A stretch of DNA of 64,000 nucleotides from Flammula alnicola (lineage: Eukaryota > Basidiomycota > Agaricomycetes > Agaricales > Strophariaceae). Positions 43,598-54,851 of this stretch are shown one piece after another; within the stretch, counting starts at the first letter, position 1; each line of letters opens with the position of its first letter. The stretch covers positions 248,001 to 312,000 of the forward strand of contig JADNRV010000029.1 in assembly GCA_015499995.1 (NCBI GenBank), read 5' to 3'. The notes below the pieces were generated by a model that was not told where the DNA came from, did no database searches, and worked only from the letters and a program-made list of their open reading frames with translations. The position numbers and the translations under genes were made by a program.

Positions 43598-45409
43598 TTA
43601 AATTTAAATCAAACCCAACCATCTTTTCACTCTATCTCGTATAGAAATTCTCCTCGTAGGCAGGAGGAGCAGGGACCGCATCTGTTTCTTGACGAGGGCT
43701 GACGTCGTCATCTCGTCCATCTTCCTGGGCACGACTCCGATCCTCTGAGGCAGTATTCCGTGATCGTCTAGGAGCCGGATTCCGACCATCCGATTGTGTA
43801 TTTCGCGATCGACTGGGGGCCGGATTCCGACCATCCGAATGTATGACAGGATTTCTTGGAGGAGAAGGCGGAGTCATTGGGGCGAGTTCCCACACTTGGG
43901 TTACGGTGAGCGTCTTTGGAGGCTGAGGGACGGGGCCGGCGGGGGCGGGGGTGGCACAACTACTTGATTGGTGTTTGTATCTTTAGTAAGGTTTAATTGA
44001 CTTAGTAAGCAAGTAGAGAAGTTGAAGCAAGAGGGACTGACTGTTCATTATAATGGCATTCGTCCAGTAGCGTCTCTGCGAAAGCACGCGTACAGGAACA
44101 CGACGGCAATGACCCCTACGACGATGCCTCCTATGGCTGCGTTTGGAAATTTGAAGGGCGAGGAAGGCGTAATCGGTAGTGAGGGGCAGCGGAAGGCGTA
44201 GTCGGTAGATGGGTAGAAGAAGTCCCTTCAAAGACGACGGAGTCGATCCATAGCATCTACAGAAAATAAATTAAACCATTATGAAAGAGTGGGGTAAAAG
44301 CAAGGCCACATATTGAAATAGATCCATACCTGTGAGCCGCTGACGTCGTTCAAAGTGACCAAGAGCGAATGATCCCAGGTGCGAGGTCTTGATGGAAGAA
44401 TTGCTGGGAGAGAAGCCACGTAGACGGCTGGCGGTCTGCGAACCATTGAAGGGTGCAAATGTGGTCGCAGTGGCATTTGCTCCATCCACGGCGAAGGACG
44501 CGGATAGCCGCCCATCGACTTGGTTCAGCAAGCCATATACTGAGATAGCCGATCCTGTATTGCAATTAAGTGGATTAAGGATTTGTTGCCGATAATAACG
44601 GGAAAATAAAGCTCACCGACGAAACTAAATTTCATGGTCGACCCCTTCGTACCCGTACCTGTCATTGTACCATTGTAAGGATGTCCCACGTTGAAGTTTC
44701 CTGTAGTATGATTCCAGTTGGCAGAGTATTGGAGGGAAGTGTCATGGTCGTCGACGATAAGACTCGTTGCGATTAACGGTGTCACTGTGTTGGGTGTATA
44801 CGTGACATAATCGAGCATGAACTGGCCCCCGGTTGGAAGTAGTTCTAGACTATGAAATTGAACGTCGGTCAAGTTCTGCAGACTAAGTAGGTTGACGCCT
44901 GTCTAGAACTGAGTTAGGGTCGATAAACATGCGGAGTTGGATATAGCAATGAATACCTGTCCAACAGTCGCATCGGTAGGAATACTACGGGTCGAACGGT
45001 GCTGTGATCGATGGTGTAGTTCACGGCCAAACCGCTTGTCAGGGTTCCGTAGAAGTTGATATCCAATCCTGTTCCAAAAAATGTAGTTAATGATTAGTAC
45101 TTCAGTAACAAAGTCAAGCAAAACACTCACCATAGAAGAAGAAAGTAAGAGACGGTGGGGTTATACCCTTGGCCCCTGCATTGCATACGCTGAGAGTGCC
45201 ATTAAACACAGAGCTCTGTCCCGTTTGATGAGTCCATTGCTCTCCAACGTAGTTGAAGTCGAAAGACACCGTGTCGTCGACGATGACAGACGGGCCCATC
45301 GTCACAGAAATGTAGTAGGGAAATGAAAGAGCCTCGTTCCAGTCGATATGTTTGGGAAATAGTACGCGGACGTTCTCCCCTTGATGCTTGTCAGTTGTCG
45401 TTAACCTGT
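43598..45409 (-). repeat. Inverted duplication, right arm
   Basis: Reverse-complement partner of 33107-35054. The arms are separated by about 8.5 kb holding the SINE-like element and the bHLH gene. Confidence 0.88.
43632..45299 (-). pseudogene. Single-pass membrane protein with extracellular beta-rich repeats, copy B
   Basis: The start at 45299 gives GPSVIVDDTVSFDFNYVG. The next exons read GLDINFYGTLTSGLAVNYTI, a central exon with QFHSLELLPTGGQFMLDY and SLIVDDHDTSLQYSANWN, then SAISVYGLLNQVDGRLSASF. The first four exons are open, unlike copy A. In the exon before the membrane helix the frame breaks: copy A has CAGCCCGTC where B has CAGCCGTC, and further one-base differences follow. The membrane helix (AAIGGIVVGVIAVVFLYACF) and a tail ending ENFYTR are still encoded. 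It is either a recent pseudogene or an intact gene with sequence errors. Confidence 0.7.
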
Positions 45410-46288
45410 GACGTTGACAGCCCTGGGCCTGAGACAAATAACAAAAGCATAGTGAATTACTGGCAGTGCAAGGGGACCGCATGTATGATTTCACCCTCCT
45501 AGATAGGCGCCAAGAAGCCAAAAGACCTCGTTTATCGGAGTGCTGCTACATGCAGAGACAGAGTCAGAAAGTTTGGGCATACTAGGCTCGAGCAACTTCG
45601 GACAAGCGCCGGAAAAACAAGATGGTTTAACTGATTGCCGTCCTTGAGAATTTTTGCTCGACCAGCTGCAAGGATATGCTCGAGACAAAAATAACAGAGA
45701 ATTCGCCGTTCAAAGGCCGGAAGAGAAGCAACTGAGGATGACAGTTGGAAGTAACCGGCAGGAGGGCGACTCAGGGTTGCATTTTGAACTTTTGATCTTA
45801 AAATCAGTCAAGAGCCATCGGTCCGTGGACCGGCAACTTTGACAGCACGTGATTAGTCACGATCGTCAACGCGTCAACTGTCAACATTTGTTTGAACTTT
45901 GTCTTGGGCACCACTGACGCCCAAAAACCATCCAACGAAGGGAAAGAGGGCACCTAGGTCCAGCAGACGGCTTTTTCTCATCCTTTCGGTGCCTGTGTTT
46001 CTTTTTTACAGGTATATTTGGCATGGTCGAGGCACAACGATTATTTATAGGAATTGAATCATAAAATTAAAAAAAGACTGTATTGGATCATATACAAATG
46101 CATGAACGATTGTACAAATTAAAATTGAAACCAAGACTAAACGACACCGAAGAAATTTATCAGAGTGATAGAACTACAAGAGATGACAACGATTTCAAGA
46201 AAACAAAAATCGCAATAAAAGGGACATTAAACGAATACTTTTCATATACGAACCAACCGGCTGTGAGCGAACTCAGTGGACTTTCATA
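45410..46288. other. Intergenic with palindrome and CACGTG
   Basis: It contains CGGTCCGTGGACCG (45819-45832), CACGTG (about 45846) and GTCACGATCG, a near match to the cluster at 30907-30950. No gene seen. Confidence 0.45.
45819..45832. promoter_or_regulatory. Palindromic element CGGTCCGTGGACCG
   Basis: Identical to 30926-30939, with CACGTG and TCACGATC nearby in both places and in the same orientation. Confidence 0.35.
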
Positions 46289-49200
46289 TCATTTCCTCCT
46301 ACTAGCCGCCTTCCCCTTCCTTCTCCTGGATTGAATGCCGTATCCAGCAGCACTGCCGCTTGCCCGAGTAAGACCACCGTCATCTTTCGTCACCTGCTGG
46401 GAAGAAGACGTTGAGGCGGGTGGGGGTGATAAGGAAGATGAGGGCACGGGAGCGAAATCGACCCTGTAGATCGTCGATACCTCCGATTCTTCCAAATCTG
46501 AATGAAAAGGGAAAGGAAGATAAATGAGGATCGAGTGAAAATCAGAGAAAAGATGAAACCAAACTCACCTCTAGGCGCCGGCGCGACGAACATATCTCCA
46601 TTCGGAAACACTAAAAGTGATTAAATCATCAGTACTCATCGCAATACCAAAGCCACGAAATAAGGAAAAACGCACAACGATACCTCGTCTCTTTAAATCT
46701 CTCATAATCCTTCAAATCCCGCTCATACTCCCTCTCCCACTCATCCATCATCCTCTCCCTCTCTCTCTCCTCCCTACTCTTCGGCTCAAACCCCAAACTC
46801 GCTCCGACAACCCCACCCACGCCTGCGTTCGCGGCTGCACCTCCGATCCCTACCCACCACCAGCACCAGCACCGGCGCCCCAAGCACCATCACCAGCATG
46901 ACCCCCGCAACACAGCCGCCCCACCCGCACCAACCGCCACTCCCGCTCGGCGCCCTTCTCCAAGCCCCACACGCGGCCAGGTAGGGTTCCAGTTGAGATA
47001 TAGCCCAGTGTCGGACATCATGAGGCAGCTTACTGCACTAAGCCAGGAAGGGTTGGAAAAGTATGGGATGCGGAGGATGGAAAGGTTCGGGGGTGTAGGA
47101 GGGCGGCATTTTGGTTGGGGGGTTGGACGGTTGAAGATAGTGCTACGGCACCCTTGAACGTAGAGTTCGAGGACTGGGAAGGAGGTGAGGGTGGTGAGGA
47201 AGGGATGGTAGGTATGACTATGTATACCGCATTTGACTACATGAATCAACCAAACGTCAGTCTTTATGCGAAACGAAGAGGAAAACAAAGGTAGAGAAAC
47301 TGACAGTAACAACCCCAATCCTGCCATCTTCATACGCCAAATACACACTACTCGACGCCGAAGGCGGGCCAAGCTGGATATCCAGGTATTCTCAAATATT
47401 CTTCCTCCTTCTCATATTGCTCGCGCCTCCTGAACGTGACGGTTTCGCGGCGCCGAGCCGCTGAAGTTCGTTTTTGAGTTCGTTTGTTGTTTTGGGGTTG
47501 TTGAGAGGTAGAGGTGGAGGTGAGGCTACTGCGGTCAAAGTGGAAGCTGCTGTCCTTGTAACAGGAGCTGGAGATAACGTAGTCGACCTTGAACCTACAG
47601 CATGTCCGGGAGGGGCGGAGAAAGCTCTGGAGCGGGTGGTGAAGGGCGTTTGGAGAGGAGAGCCTCGAAGTGGTGTATGATCACCAGCCTGGAACCGCTT
47701 AAGAGAGCGACGAGGTGCTTGCCGTCACTTGATACATGAACTGTGATAAGAAATTGAATGAAGAAAGGAGTAGAGTAAAAGATAGATAAATGTACCAGCG
47801 ATAAACTGATCAATCACCATCCTCCCACTAACCGTACTCGAATACTCCTCAAAACTATGTCTTGCTGGCATCCTCACAACCTCTCTTCCTCCTCTTTAGC
47901 CTCCGCATAACTATCCCTCTCCTCGACCCCATTAGACCCAACTCCTCCCAACATCAACCCCCATATTCAACGCCCGACTGGCCACTTCCCACCTCCACCT
48001 CCCATATCGCAACCTCGTAGAAGGTATGTCCAACACACACTTCCCGTCGCACGAGAGAAGACGCGCAAGAGGTTCCCGCCTACGAAGAAGAGGTGTCGCG
48101 GGGAGATGTCGATGTATCGGACGCGACCCAGGAACCGGGGGAGGGGTTGGCGGTGTTTTGGTCATCTTCCTCTTCTTCGCTTTCGCCGTCGTGATCGCCA
48201 CGTCCGCCAGGTTGAATAACCTGTATACCCTCCACAGTCTCCACTACCTTTCCCGTCCTCACATCCCACACGAACGCTCTCTCAAGGCTCACCACCAGCA
48301 GGTGTGGATAGACAAAACGGAAGGCGCTGGTGGCCTCGGGCATGTGCAGGACAGCATGTGGGGTGAAACGGGCTTTGGAATTTAGGGTTCTGCGGGGGGG
48401 GTAGAAGCAGAAGAGGAGGAGGAGGGCTGAAGGTAGTGAGATGGGAGATGTAGTTCATTACATGGCGTTGGCGTTCGTCTGGGGAAGAGCTGGGTCGAGT
48501 TCGGGTTCGGGTCAATTTGAGGTTCTGCATCTGCAGCGGCACCGTCGCTGGTTGTGTGAGGTGGGACAGGTATGTCCGCCATACGCCTCCACACCTCCTT
48601 GTTCCCGTCATCGCGGTCAAAGATTATGAATCCTTCACCGTATTCGAGGTGGGAATATCCACGGACGTACCAGTATAAAGTGAACATTGGATAGATTCAT
48701 AAGCCAAGAAAGGTGAGAAAGGACATACCACAGGCAACTCCCAGAGCACCACGTCCGTCTCCAAATCCCTCACTATCAAACCACCCAATTCCGTCGTCGC
48801 CATCGTGATTCCCACCTTTTCATCCACTTTGAAACGGAGCACACGGCGGTAGTGCATCGATTCCGGTTTTGGCTCTGGTCGTTGCCTTTCGGCTGAGCTT
48901 GGCGGAGGGCGGGGCGAGGGCACGATGCGAGACGGTGCGCGACCTGCCCAAGTTCTTTGAATCATCTTACGTCGTTTACCTGTGTAGAATACACTGATCA
49001 GCAGAGAAAAAAGAAATGGGAACAATATATCGCACAAAAGGCCTTCCAATCCCCACACCCACATTGCCCTGCTCGAGTACAGCGCTTTCCTCACGTCAAC
49101 TGGCTGTCCGCCTTCCCTGGGACCAAGCTTCTCAAACAACACCGTCGGCCTAGGACTATACCCCTCCAAAAATGCCGCGTATCGATAGATTGTTTCTCTG

Positions 49201-49327
49201 TTCATCTCGTTGCCATTGATGAAATTAACCACTCGCGGTTGACTCTCAGCAGCGTCGAGAGCGTAGAAAGGGGAAGATAGGAAAGAACATGAATCGTTAT
49301 TTCTGTTGGGAGTTCTGTCGGAAACAT
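46289..49327 (-). CDS. F-box protein with propeller-like C-terminal region (several frameshifts)
   Basis: The start at 49327 (MFPTELPTEITIHVLSYLPL, then LLRVNREW) is an F-box, the Skp1-binding element of SCF ubiquitin ligases. After a frame break near 49227-49230 it continues NFINGNEMNRETIYRYAAFL, RKMIQRTWAGR and FKVDEKVGITMATTELGGLI. Later exons give HLEYGEGFIIFDRDDGNKEV, FRFVYPHLLVVSLERAFVWD, VRYIDISPRHLFFVGGNLLR, VHVSSDGKHLVALLSGSRLV, DIQLGPPSASSSVYLAYEDG and VFPNGDMFVAPAPR, with a basic C-terminus ending KGKAASRRK at 46289. The blade-like repeats suggest a beta-propeller substrate receptor. One-base frame losses also occur in the C8 run at 48392-48399 and in a C5 run near 48135. Likely a substrate adaptor; substrate unknown. 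Confidence 0.75.
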
Positions 49328-49760
49328 TTCGGTCATCCAGAGGAAGGAAGGATGAGATGGAGTCGGTGGACAAGATGCTAGATAGATATCGATAGCGCAT
49401 ATCTAATACTTACTGTACAGTAGATTGAGATTAAACGTTAAAGTTAACCACTACGTTTCCCACGGAGACGTACTTGAAAAGTAATAGTATTCCTTTTTTG
49501 TATGATAATATCATTTTACATATTTAAGTATACGCGAGCCGGCCCGACCTTTCTGATTCCAACCAAATCCAGATATGTCCAGCTCCGACTCTTTGCCTGC
49601 TGCGATCCACCGCCGGGGTTCATACCTATCAGAAGTGAAACTTCACACTGGTGGGCGCTCAGCTCTGCGAAAAGCTTACCATTAACCTCTCATGGCAGCC
49701 AAGGTCACAGAATCGCCTTTTCTTGACGCTGACGCCTCATCCGCTCTGCAGTATTGGCCT
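49328..49760. other. Intergenic
   Basis: Promoter of the F-box gene and 3' flank of the UstYa-like gene. No gene and no repeat-type peptide precursor seen. Confidence 0.5.
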
Positions 49761-50412
49761 CTACCACCCCCCGTATTTGTGTCCAATCCCGGCATTTATG
49801 GATGACGTTGTCGCCCGTCGAGCCGAGATGCTCCTTCCCGAATTGTCAAGGACAACGGAATCGGCAGGCTCAAGTGTCGTGTCGCTAGCGCACAAGACCA
49901 TCTCGCGAAGGTAGACGAGACAGTGGCTAACATGGTGCTCCACCCGGTGCCGTTTCCAGGGAAAACAAGGACGCCTGCCTTGGCCGTGGCGAAAGCGTGG
50001 CGCATCACATCGAGGCAATGGAGCTGGTGATACATTGACAGAGAAAACAAATCGTGATTTGGGCCGAGATCCACGAACCCGCTGTCGACAGGTATGAGGG
50101 ATGCCCAGTCGTCATCCGCATAAATGCCGTAGACACGGTCGTCGAGCCATTCAGCGTTCATGGAGGTGTACCTGGGGCGCAGCGGAAGAGCAGCGGGGCG
50201 GTCATCGCCGATGTATGCTGAACGAGATACGGGATTGAGCTTGGCCAGTTTACAGGTGAATAAAGAAACACTAACTTACAGTACTTGACAGTCTCGGGCT
50301 TCATAAATGGACGCAACCGGCCCAGAGTTTGAAGCTTCAGGCCAACGTCCAATGCTTGATACAACGCAAGGACAAACATCGACAGCAGGGTTAACTTCCA
50401 TTGTTGCTTCAT
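49761..50412 (-). CDS. UstYa/DUF3328-like oxidase (one frameshift)
   Basis: Exon 1 starts at 50412 with an N-terminal membrane anchor (LTLLSMFVLALYQALDVGL) and ends ETVKY; exon 2 opens SYIGDDRPAALPL. The two signature HxxHC motifs of the family are present: MYHQLHCLDVMRH and HHVSHCLVYLREMVLC, followed by the usual ASDTTLEP and a C-terminal HKYGGW. UstYa-type proteins are copper-dependent oxidases or cyclases in fungal ribosomal-peptide (dikaritin) and related pathways. The frame changes by one base at a CCC run (49943-49945 on plus strand) just before the second motif; one more base would join them. No precursor-peptide gene with Kex2-type repeats was seen nearby, so the substrate is open. 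About 215 residues, slightly short for the family. Confidence 0.78.
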
Positions 50413-51008
50413 GACGGTACTTGGTGGTGGAAAACTTCACTGAGAAAGGCGAAGTTGAGGCAAGTCGAGAGACGGTTCCCACTTTGTGTCGGCTAAAGCT
50501 GCGTTGATATCAGAACGCGGCCTGATTTGATATCAGAATGCAGTCGAAGAAGGTATTAATTGTTCATCGCAGTGGAACATGGAAGGGTGCCCTGACACAG
50601 AGTAGCACAAGAATTGTAGCTGCAAAAGGTGATCTGGAACCATAAATTCGCTTCAAGATAATCAGAGACTGCCTGGAGAGGTGATATTTCACTCACGATC
50701 AAAGCGCCCATTTACTCATCGATTTACCTGCGCTTCTGTTGTGCGTCCAAAATTCTGGTTCCATGGGATGATGACCATTGTGACAAATTTAGAATCGAGC
50801 TGGTGCATCAGCGACATGGAGAAGTCGATGGAAGATATAGGTCCCACCACGATAGAGACAGGAAGAAGATAAGAGCGACAGATTTCGATGAACAACCGCC
50901 AATTTCAGATATCAGGAAGGATGATACACATGTCCAGAGTGGATGTGGTAGTGGACTGTATTGTTTTGTGTGATGACTCGTGTGACTGAACCCTTCTCTT
51001 TCTAAGTA
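50413..51008. other. Intergenic
   Basis: Promoter side of the UstYa-like gene; no gene seen. Confidence 0.5.
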
Positions 51009-51199
51009 CAGTCGAACCCCTCATAACCCATACCTCTGATAACCGATAACCCCTCAGGCCTCAGGCCTCATATCCCATAGGTTTTAGCGGCTACCAAACC
51101 GAGATTTACACCAAAACTGACCTCTCGTAACCCATAACCCCCCATAACCCATAGCGTGGGCCGTCCACCGAGGGGTATGGGTTAAGAGAGGTTCGACTG
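51009..51199. mobile_element. Pogo/Tc1-type MITE, 191 bp
   Basis: Terminal inverted repeats start CAGTCGAACC and match over about 24 bp with two mismatches (CCTCATAACCCATA versus TCTCTTAACCCATA). A TA dinucleotide flanks each end (51007-51008 and 51200-51201), the target preference of Tc1/mariner-pogo transposases. The inside is made of repeated TAACCCATA-like motifs and has no coding capacity. Confidence 0.85.
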
Positions 51200-51763
51200 T
51201 ACCATCAACTCTGGCCGATCGCGATCATCGAGCAAGCTTCAACTTGAAGCTCACGCTTCGATCAATCTTTCTCCATCCCTCCCACGCCTAAGTAGACACC
51301 GACATCCCCGTCAGCCCTTCGCCCTAGAGTTCACATGTACACGAACTTCTTTCGCTCACAAAACATCATTTTAGTTTCCGCGTTTTCATCAGTTTTCACT
51401 GGTTTCCCGTTTTCTGAAAACCTGGAGACTGGGAAATCCTCGCAGTGTCAGGGTATCTAACAAACGTGAAATGGACTTAACTTTCCGGGTACCCAAGTTT
51501 CCAAGGTTTTTCGGGCCTTTTTGACGTCGTTGAAATTGAGAAATCTCTGGAGACTTTTTCGCCTCCTTACAGATGAAGGAAGGCAGTGAATTATAGAACA
51601 GCACGTATGAGAACATGCACATCTGCTGGACTGACATTACACCTAACAGAAGTCGGCGACGTATGTTCCATCAAATTGTTGTCATATTGCTCAGAGAGCA
51701 TTTAAAAATTCAACAATCACCAGGTACATACAGAGAGCGACATATTTCTTTCGACAAGTATCT
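51200..51763. other. Intergenic
   Basis: No gene seen between the MITE and the stop of the hydrolase gene. Confidence 0.5.
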
Positions 51764-52823
51764 TCACTCCTCACTGAGCCATTTTCCTACAATGTCCATG
51801 TACCTTGCGCGTTCCTCGTATTGCGACATATGAGCTGATTCAGCGAACTGCACCCATTTCACCTTCGGTAAACGTGTAAAAAACTCGATCATGGCACTAT
51901 CCTGCGCTTCGTCGTACCGCCCATTGAGCATGAGAGTAGGCACTGAAATTTTGTGCAGCTCGTCGATGACAGACCAGTCCTTGAGCGTACCCGTAACAAA
52001 GAATTCGGACGGACCCCACCTAAACGTATGATCACTTGTCAGCGCTTGTAAAAAGCGGAATCTTTTTTTGTGACACGAACATGGTAGAGTAGACTGTAGG
52101 ATCTTCCTCGAGCAGTGCAAAACTTGCTAAGATCTCGTCGGGCATCGGGTCCAAGCGACACAAGAATTGCGAATAATACAGCCCCATGGCGGCTTGGTAT
52201 TCTTGGGAGTCAGTCTTTCCTTCTTTTTCGCATTTCTCCATAGTATCCTGAACCTCTTGTGGCAGCGTTCGTCGAAGGGCATTCTGCGTGTCGGTCCACA
52301 GAGTGATGCTTGGAGCGGACGACATGATGATGTAGCGCCGCAAGCCCTTTGGCTGCTTAGCCGCAAACCGGGATCCAAACATCGCACCCCAAGCTGTACA
52401 ATAAGAGGTCAACTTCCGAGGAATAGCTCGAAGGAAATGGAGTATGGCAGGTGACTTACAATGGCCCAAGACATCGTAGCGCGTCAATCCAAGATGAGCT
52501 ATGAGGGACTCGAGCTCAGCCACGAAGAGATTGTCGTTCCAGAAGTCGGGACCAGCGGAGATCTTTTCGCGCAGGTGGGTCGAGCGACCACATCCGACCT
52601 GGTCGTACTGGATGATAGGGATGGAGTGTGCAATAGTGAGATCGGCTAAAGGATTGTAGGCTGCGCATCCAACGCCAGGCCCTCCATGAAGAATGATGAG
52701 AGGAATAGCCTTGGAGGATTTGAGGTCGCCAGTAATCTTGTACCAGGTCTTCAACGACTTCCCGGCCGCTGGATAATGGAACTCGGCTTCACCTTCGTGA
52801 ACAGGGGGGTTTGCAGTGGACAT
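51764..52823 (-). CDS. Proline-iminopeptidase-like alpha/beta hydrolase (S33 family)
   Basis: Three exons: 52823-52460, 52393 to about 52085, and about 52019-51764, giving roughly 309 residues. The oxyanion motif IILHGGPGVG, the strand PIIQYDQVGCGRS and the nucleophile elbow GHSWGAMFGS are all present; intron 1 splits the nucleophile serine codon. The C-terminal part has VPTLMLNGRYDEAQD (acidic residue) and FAESAHMSQYEE (histidine), completing a Ser-Asp-His triad. Relatives cleave N-terminal proline or act as L-amino-acid amidases. The second intron uses a GTTCGT donor, chosen because it yields TMWGPSEFFVTG. No signal peptide, so probably cytosolic. Confidence 0.9.
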
Positions 52824-53335
52824 GGCTCAATATGGAAGGAGTCGGGGTGGGCTTTGGATATTTATCCCCTCGGAGGCTTTTAAGCGCCGGCCAGAAAGAA
52901 ATGCCTCTCAACTCGAAAGTTGCCGGCGTTGCTCCAACCGTATGTCGATGCCTCTTTCGATAATTCAGATTCGAACTCCATGCCTTCGTGATTGATGAGC
53001 AAACATTCTCATGCATGGAAGTTCTCATCCTGCACAACGCCATCAACTTGATGATCACGTTGACCTGTGGGCAGAGAAGTCGCAGTTTTTTCCATTTCAT
53101 CAGGAAGAAGAATCCATAATCATTCCACCGACAGCGCTGCAGCAGAGTCCCTTTTCCCTCCATTCTATTATTGGTAACGCCCACCGGTATACCTGGCAAT
53201 GCGATGCTGTGAAGCGTCGAATGGAATCACGCTCCATAGCACTGATCGGGCATGGTATCAACATATTGGACGCTCTCATAATACTCTCCAATCTTAAATA
53301 TTAGCATCTTCAACAATCCTCATACAGTCATCGAC
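52824..53335. other. Shared promoter region
   Basis: It separates the divergent starts of the hydrolase and the GNAT gene. Short frames here lack support. Confidence 0.5.
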
Positions 53336-53952
53336 ATGTTCAAGACAAATCGTCTGACTTTACGGGGATACCCCCCATCCGATCAAGATTTCTCCCTCGA
53401 CCTCTTCGATACTTATGATATCCTCGTCAATCTCACCGCCGAGCATACCACGCCCAACTTGGATGCTCATCTTGGGATGTTGGATAAGATGACCAAGTGT
53501 GTCTTGTTTGTGGTGGTCGAAGACAAGGAAACTAGTGAAACAATGGGCTTTATGCGCGTCAACATTACCACACCAAGGGATCTGGATGGCGACCTCGGCA
53601 TGGCTCTCGCCGAGAAATGGTGGGGAAAGGGATACGGGATAGAGATCGTGGAGTGGTTGATGGGCTATTCTTTCAAAGTTCTGGGACTCCGACGCTTGTC
53701 CCTCTTTGTCTTTTCATCCAATTCGCGAGCGATTTCTCAATACGAGAAAGTGTGAGTTTTCCCTGTTGTGTGTGCCTATCCTAGTCTTTAATCATCCATC
53801 CTAGAGGTTTCAGACAAGAGGGAAGAAAGCGCGAGGCGCTGTGGAAGGAAGGACAGTGGGTCGATAATGTGTGGATGGGCTTGCTGAGCACGGAATACTA
53901 TGCTACCGAGCGAGCATCGCGAATCACGCCAGGAGGGTGGGTCCTACTTTGA
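53336..53952 (+). CDS. GNAT-family N-acetyltransferase
   Basis: Two exons (53336-53751, 53805-53952) give about 187 residues. The N-terminus MFKTNRLTLRGYPPSDQDF is the RimJ/RimL type. The core reads ETMGFMRVNI (strand 4), then the acetyl-CoA loop region LAEKWWGKGYGIEIVEWLMG, then FKVLGLRRLSLFVFSSNSRA, and YEKVGFRQEGRKREALWKEG with the usual aromatic/gly ending. Likely transfers acetyl from acetyl-CoA to an amine on a protein or small molecule; the substrate is unknown. It diverges from the hydrolase gene with about 510 bp between starts. Confidence 0.88.
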
Positions 53953-54150
53953 CTTGTCGTGTTGGGTGAACCACTGAGGCTATATCCTCAGGGTTCTTTA
54001 GAAGGAGTCCAGGACTTTCTATGCTATAAACGATACTTTGTCCAATTATTAGTCCTACTACTGTCTAGCCTCCTGTCGATTTCTCAAATTTAGTGAAGCT
54101 TGGATCTGTAAAATCGTTGAATTCCGTTGTAACTGGTCAATAACTACCTG

Positions 54151-54851
54151 TCAAGCGGCGAAACTGACAGATTCAGACGCGCTCGGCGATGACCGCAGAG
54201 TCGTGAATCCTTTCCACTTAAAATGATCAGTGTATAGCGACTTGAGGATGTTGTAGGAGCGAGGGTATAGTTCGACTGTCCGTGTCATGGCCTTCAGCGT
54301 ATGTGTTAGTGTGACGAAACAAAGAAGCGGTTCAAGAATAGATACATACCGATTCATAAGCCCTGCTACATGCGAGGGTGACGCCGTTGAACGTAAATGG
54401 GTCAGGAAGTTTAGCTGCCGTGTGTACACGAAGTCCCTTTTCCTAGAGGGCATTCGGAAGAGTATAAAGTAATTTCAGGTCAATGAATGTAATATTCACG
54501 TACCAGTTATGCATACATTACTAGTGATAATTCACGTTGAAAGTACTCACTGATTGACCATGCCTCCCTGATCGGTAGCGACTGTTCACCTCCGGCATCT
54601 GTCAAATCGAATAGGAAAAATAACAGAGTACTCCAGGTCTCCTAAGCGGGTTGGGCATGCGGTGAGTGCGACGATATTAGAGAGCGCGAGAGACGATCCT
54701 TCGCTGGAGTACCTACCCTGTGCATGGCATTGCCGTGAGCTAAGATGAGCGTTACGCCATCTGCAGCAGGCCGTTCTGGTGTGTATTTGACAGCTGTAAC
54801 CTGGAACTTGTAGGTGGATCGTGCATCGTAAGCGTACGTGAAGATCTTCAT
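54151..54851 (-). pseudogene. Alpha/beta-hydrolase gene remnant lacking its catalytic core
   Basis: Start at 54851 reads MKIFTYAYDARSTYKFQVTA and LILAHGNAMHR, the first strands of a hydrolase family often found in fungi. A short exon near 54600-54553 gives DAGGEQSLPIREAWSI. The next exon, from 54446, is already near the C-terminal half: EKGLRVHTAAKLPDPF, then NGVTLACSRAYES and a final exon ending SASESVSFAA at 54151. The roughly 150 residues that should carry the nucleophile elbow (GHSxG) are missing; only about 100 bp lie between. A deletion of the core is the simplest reading. Confidence 0.55.
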
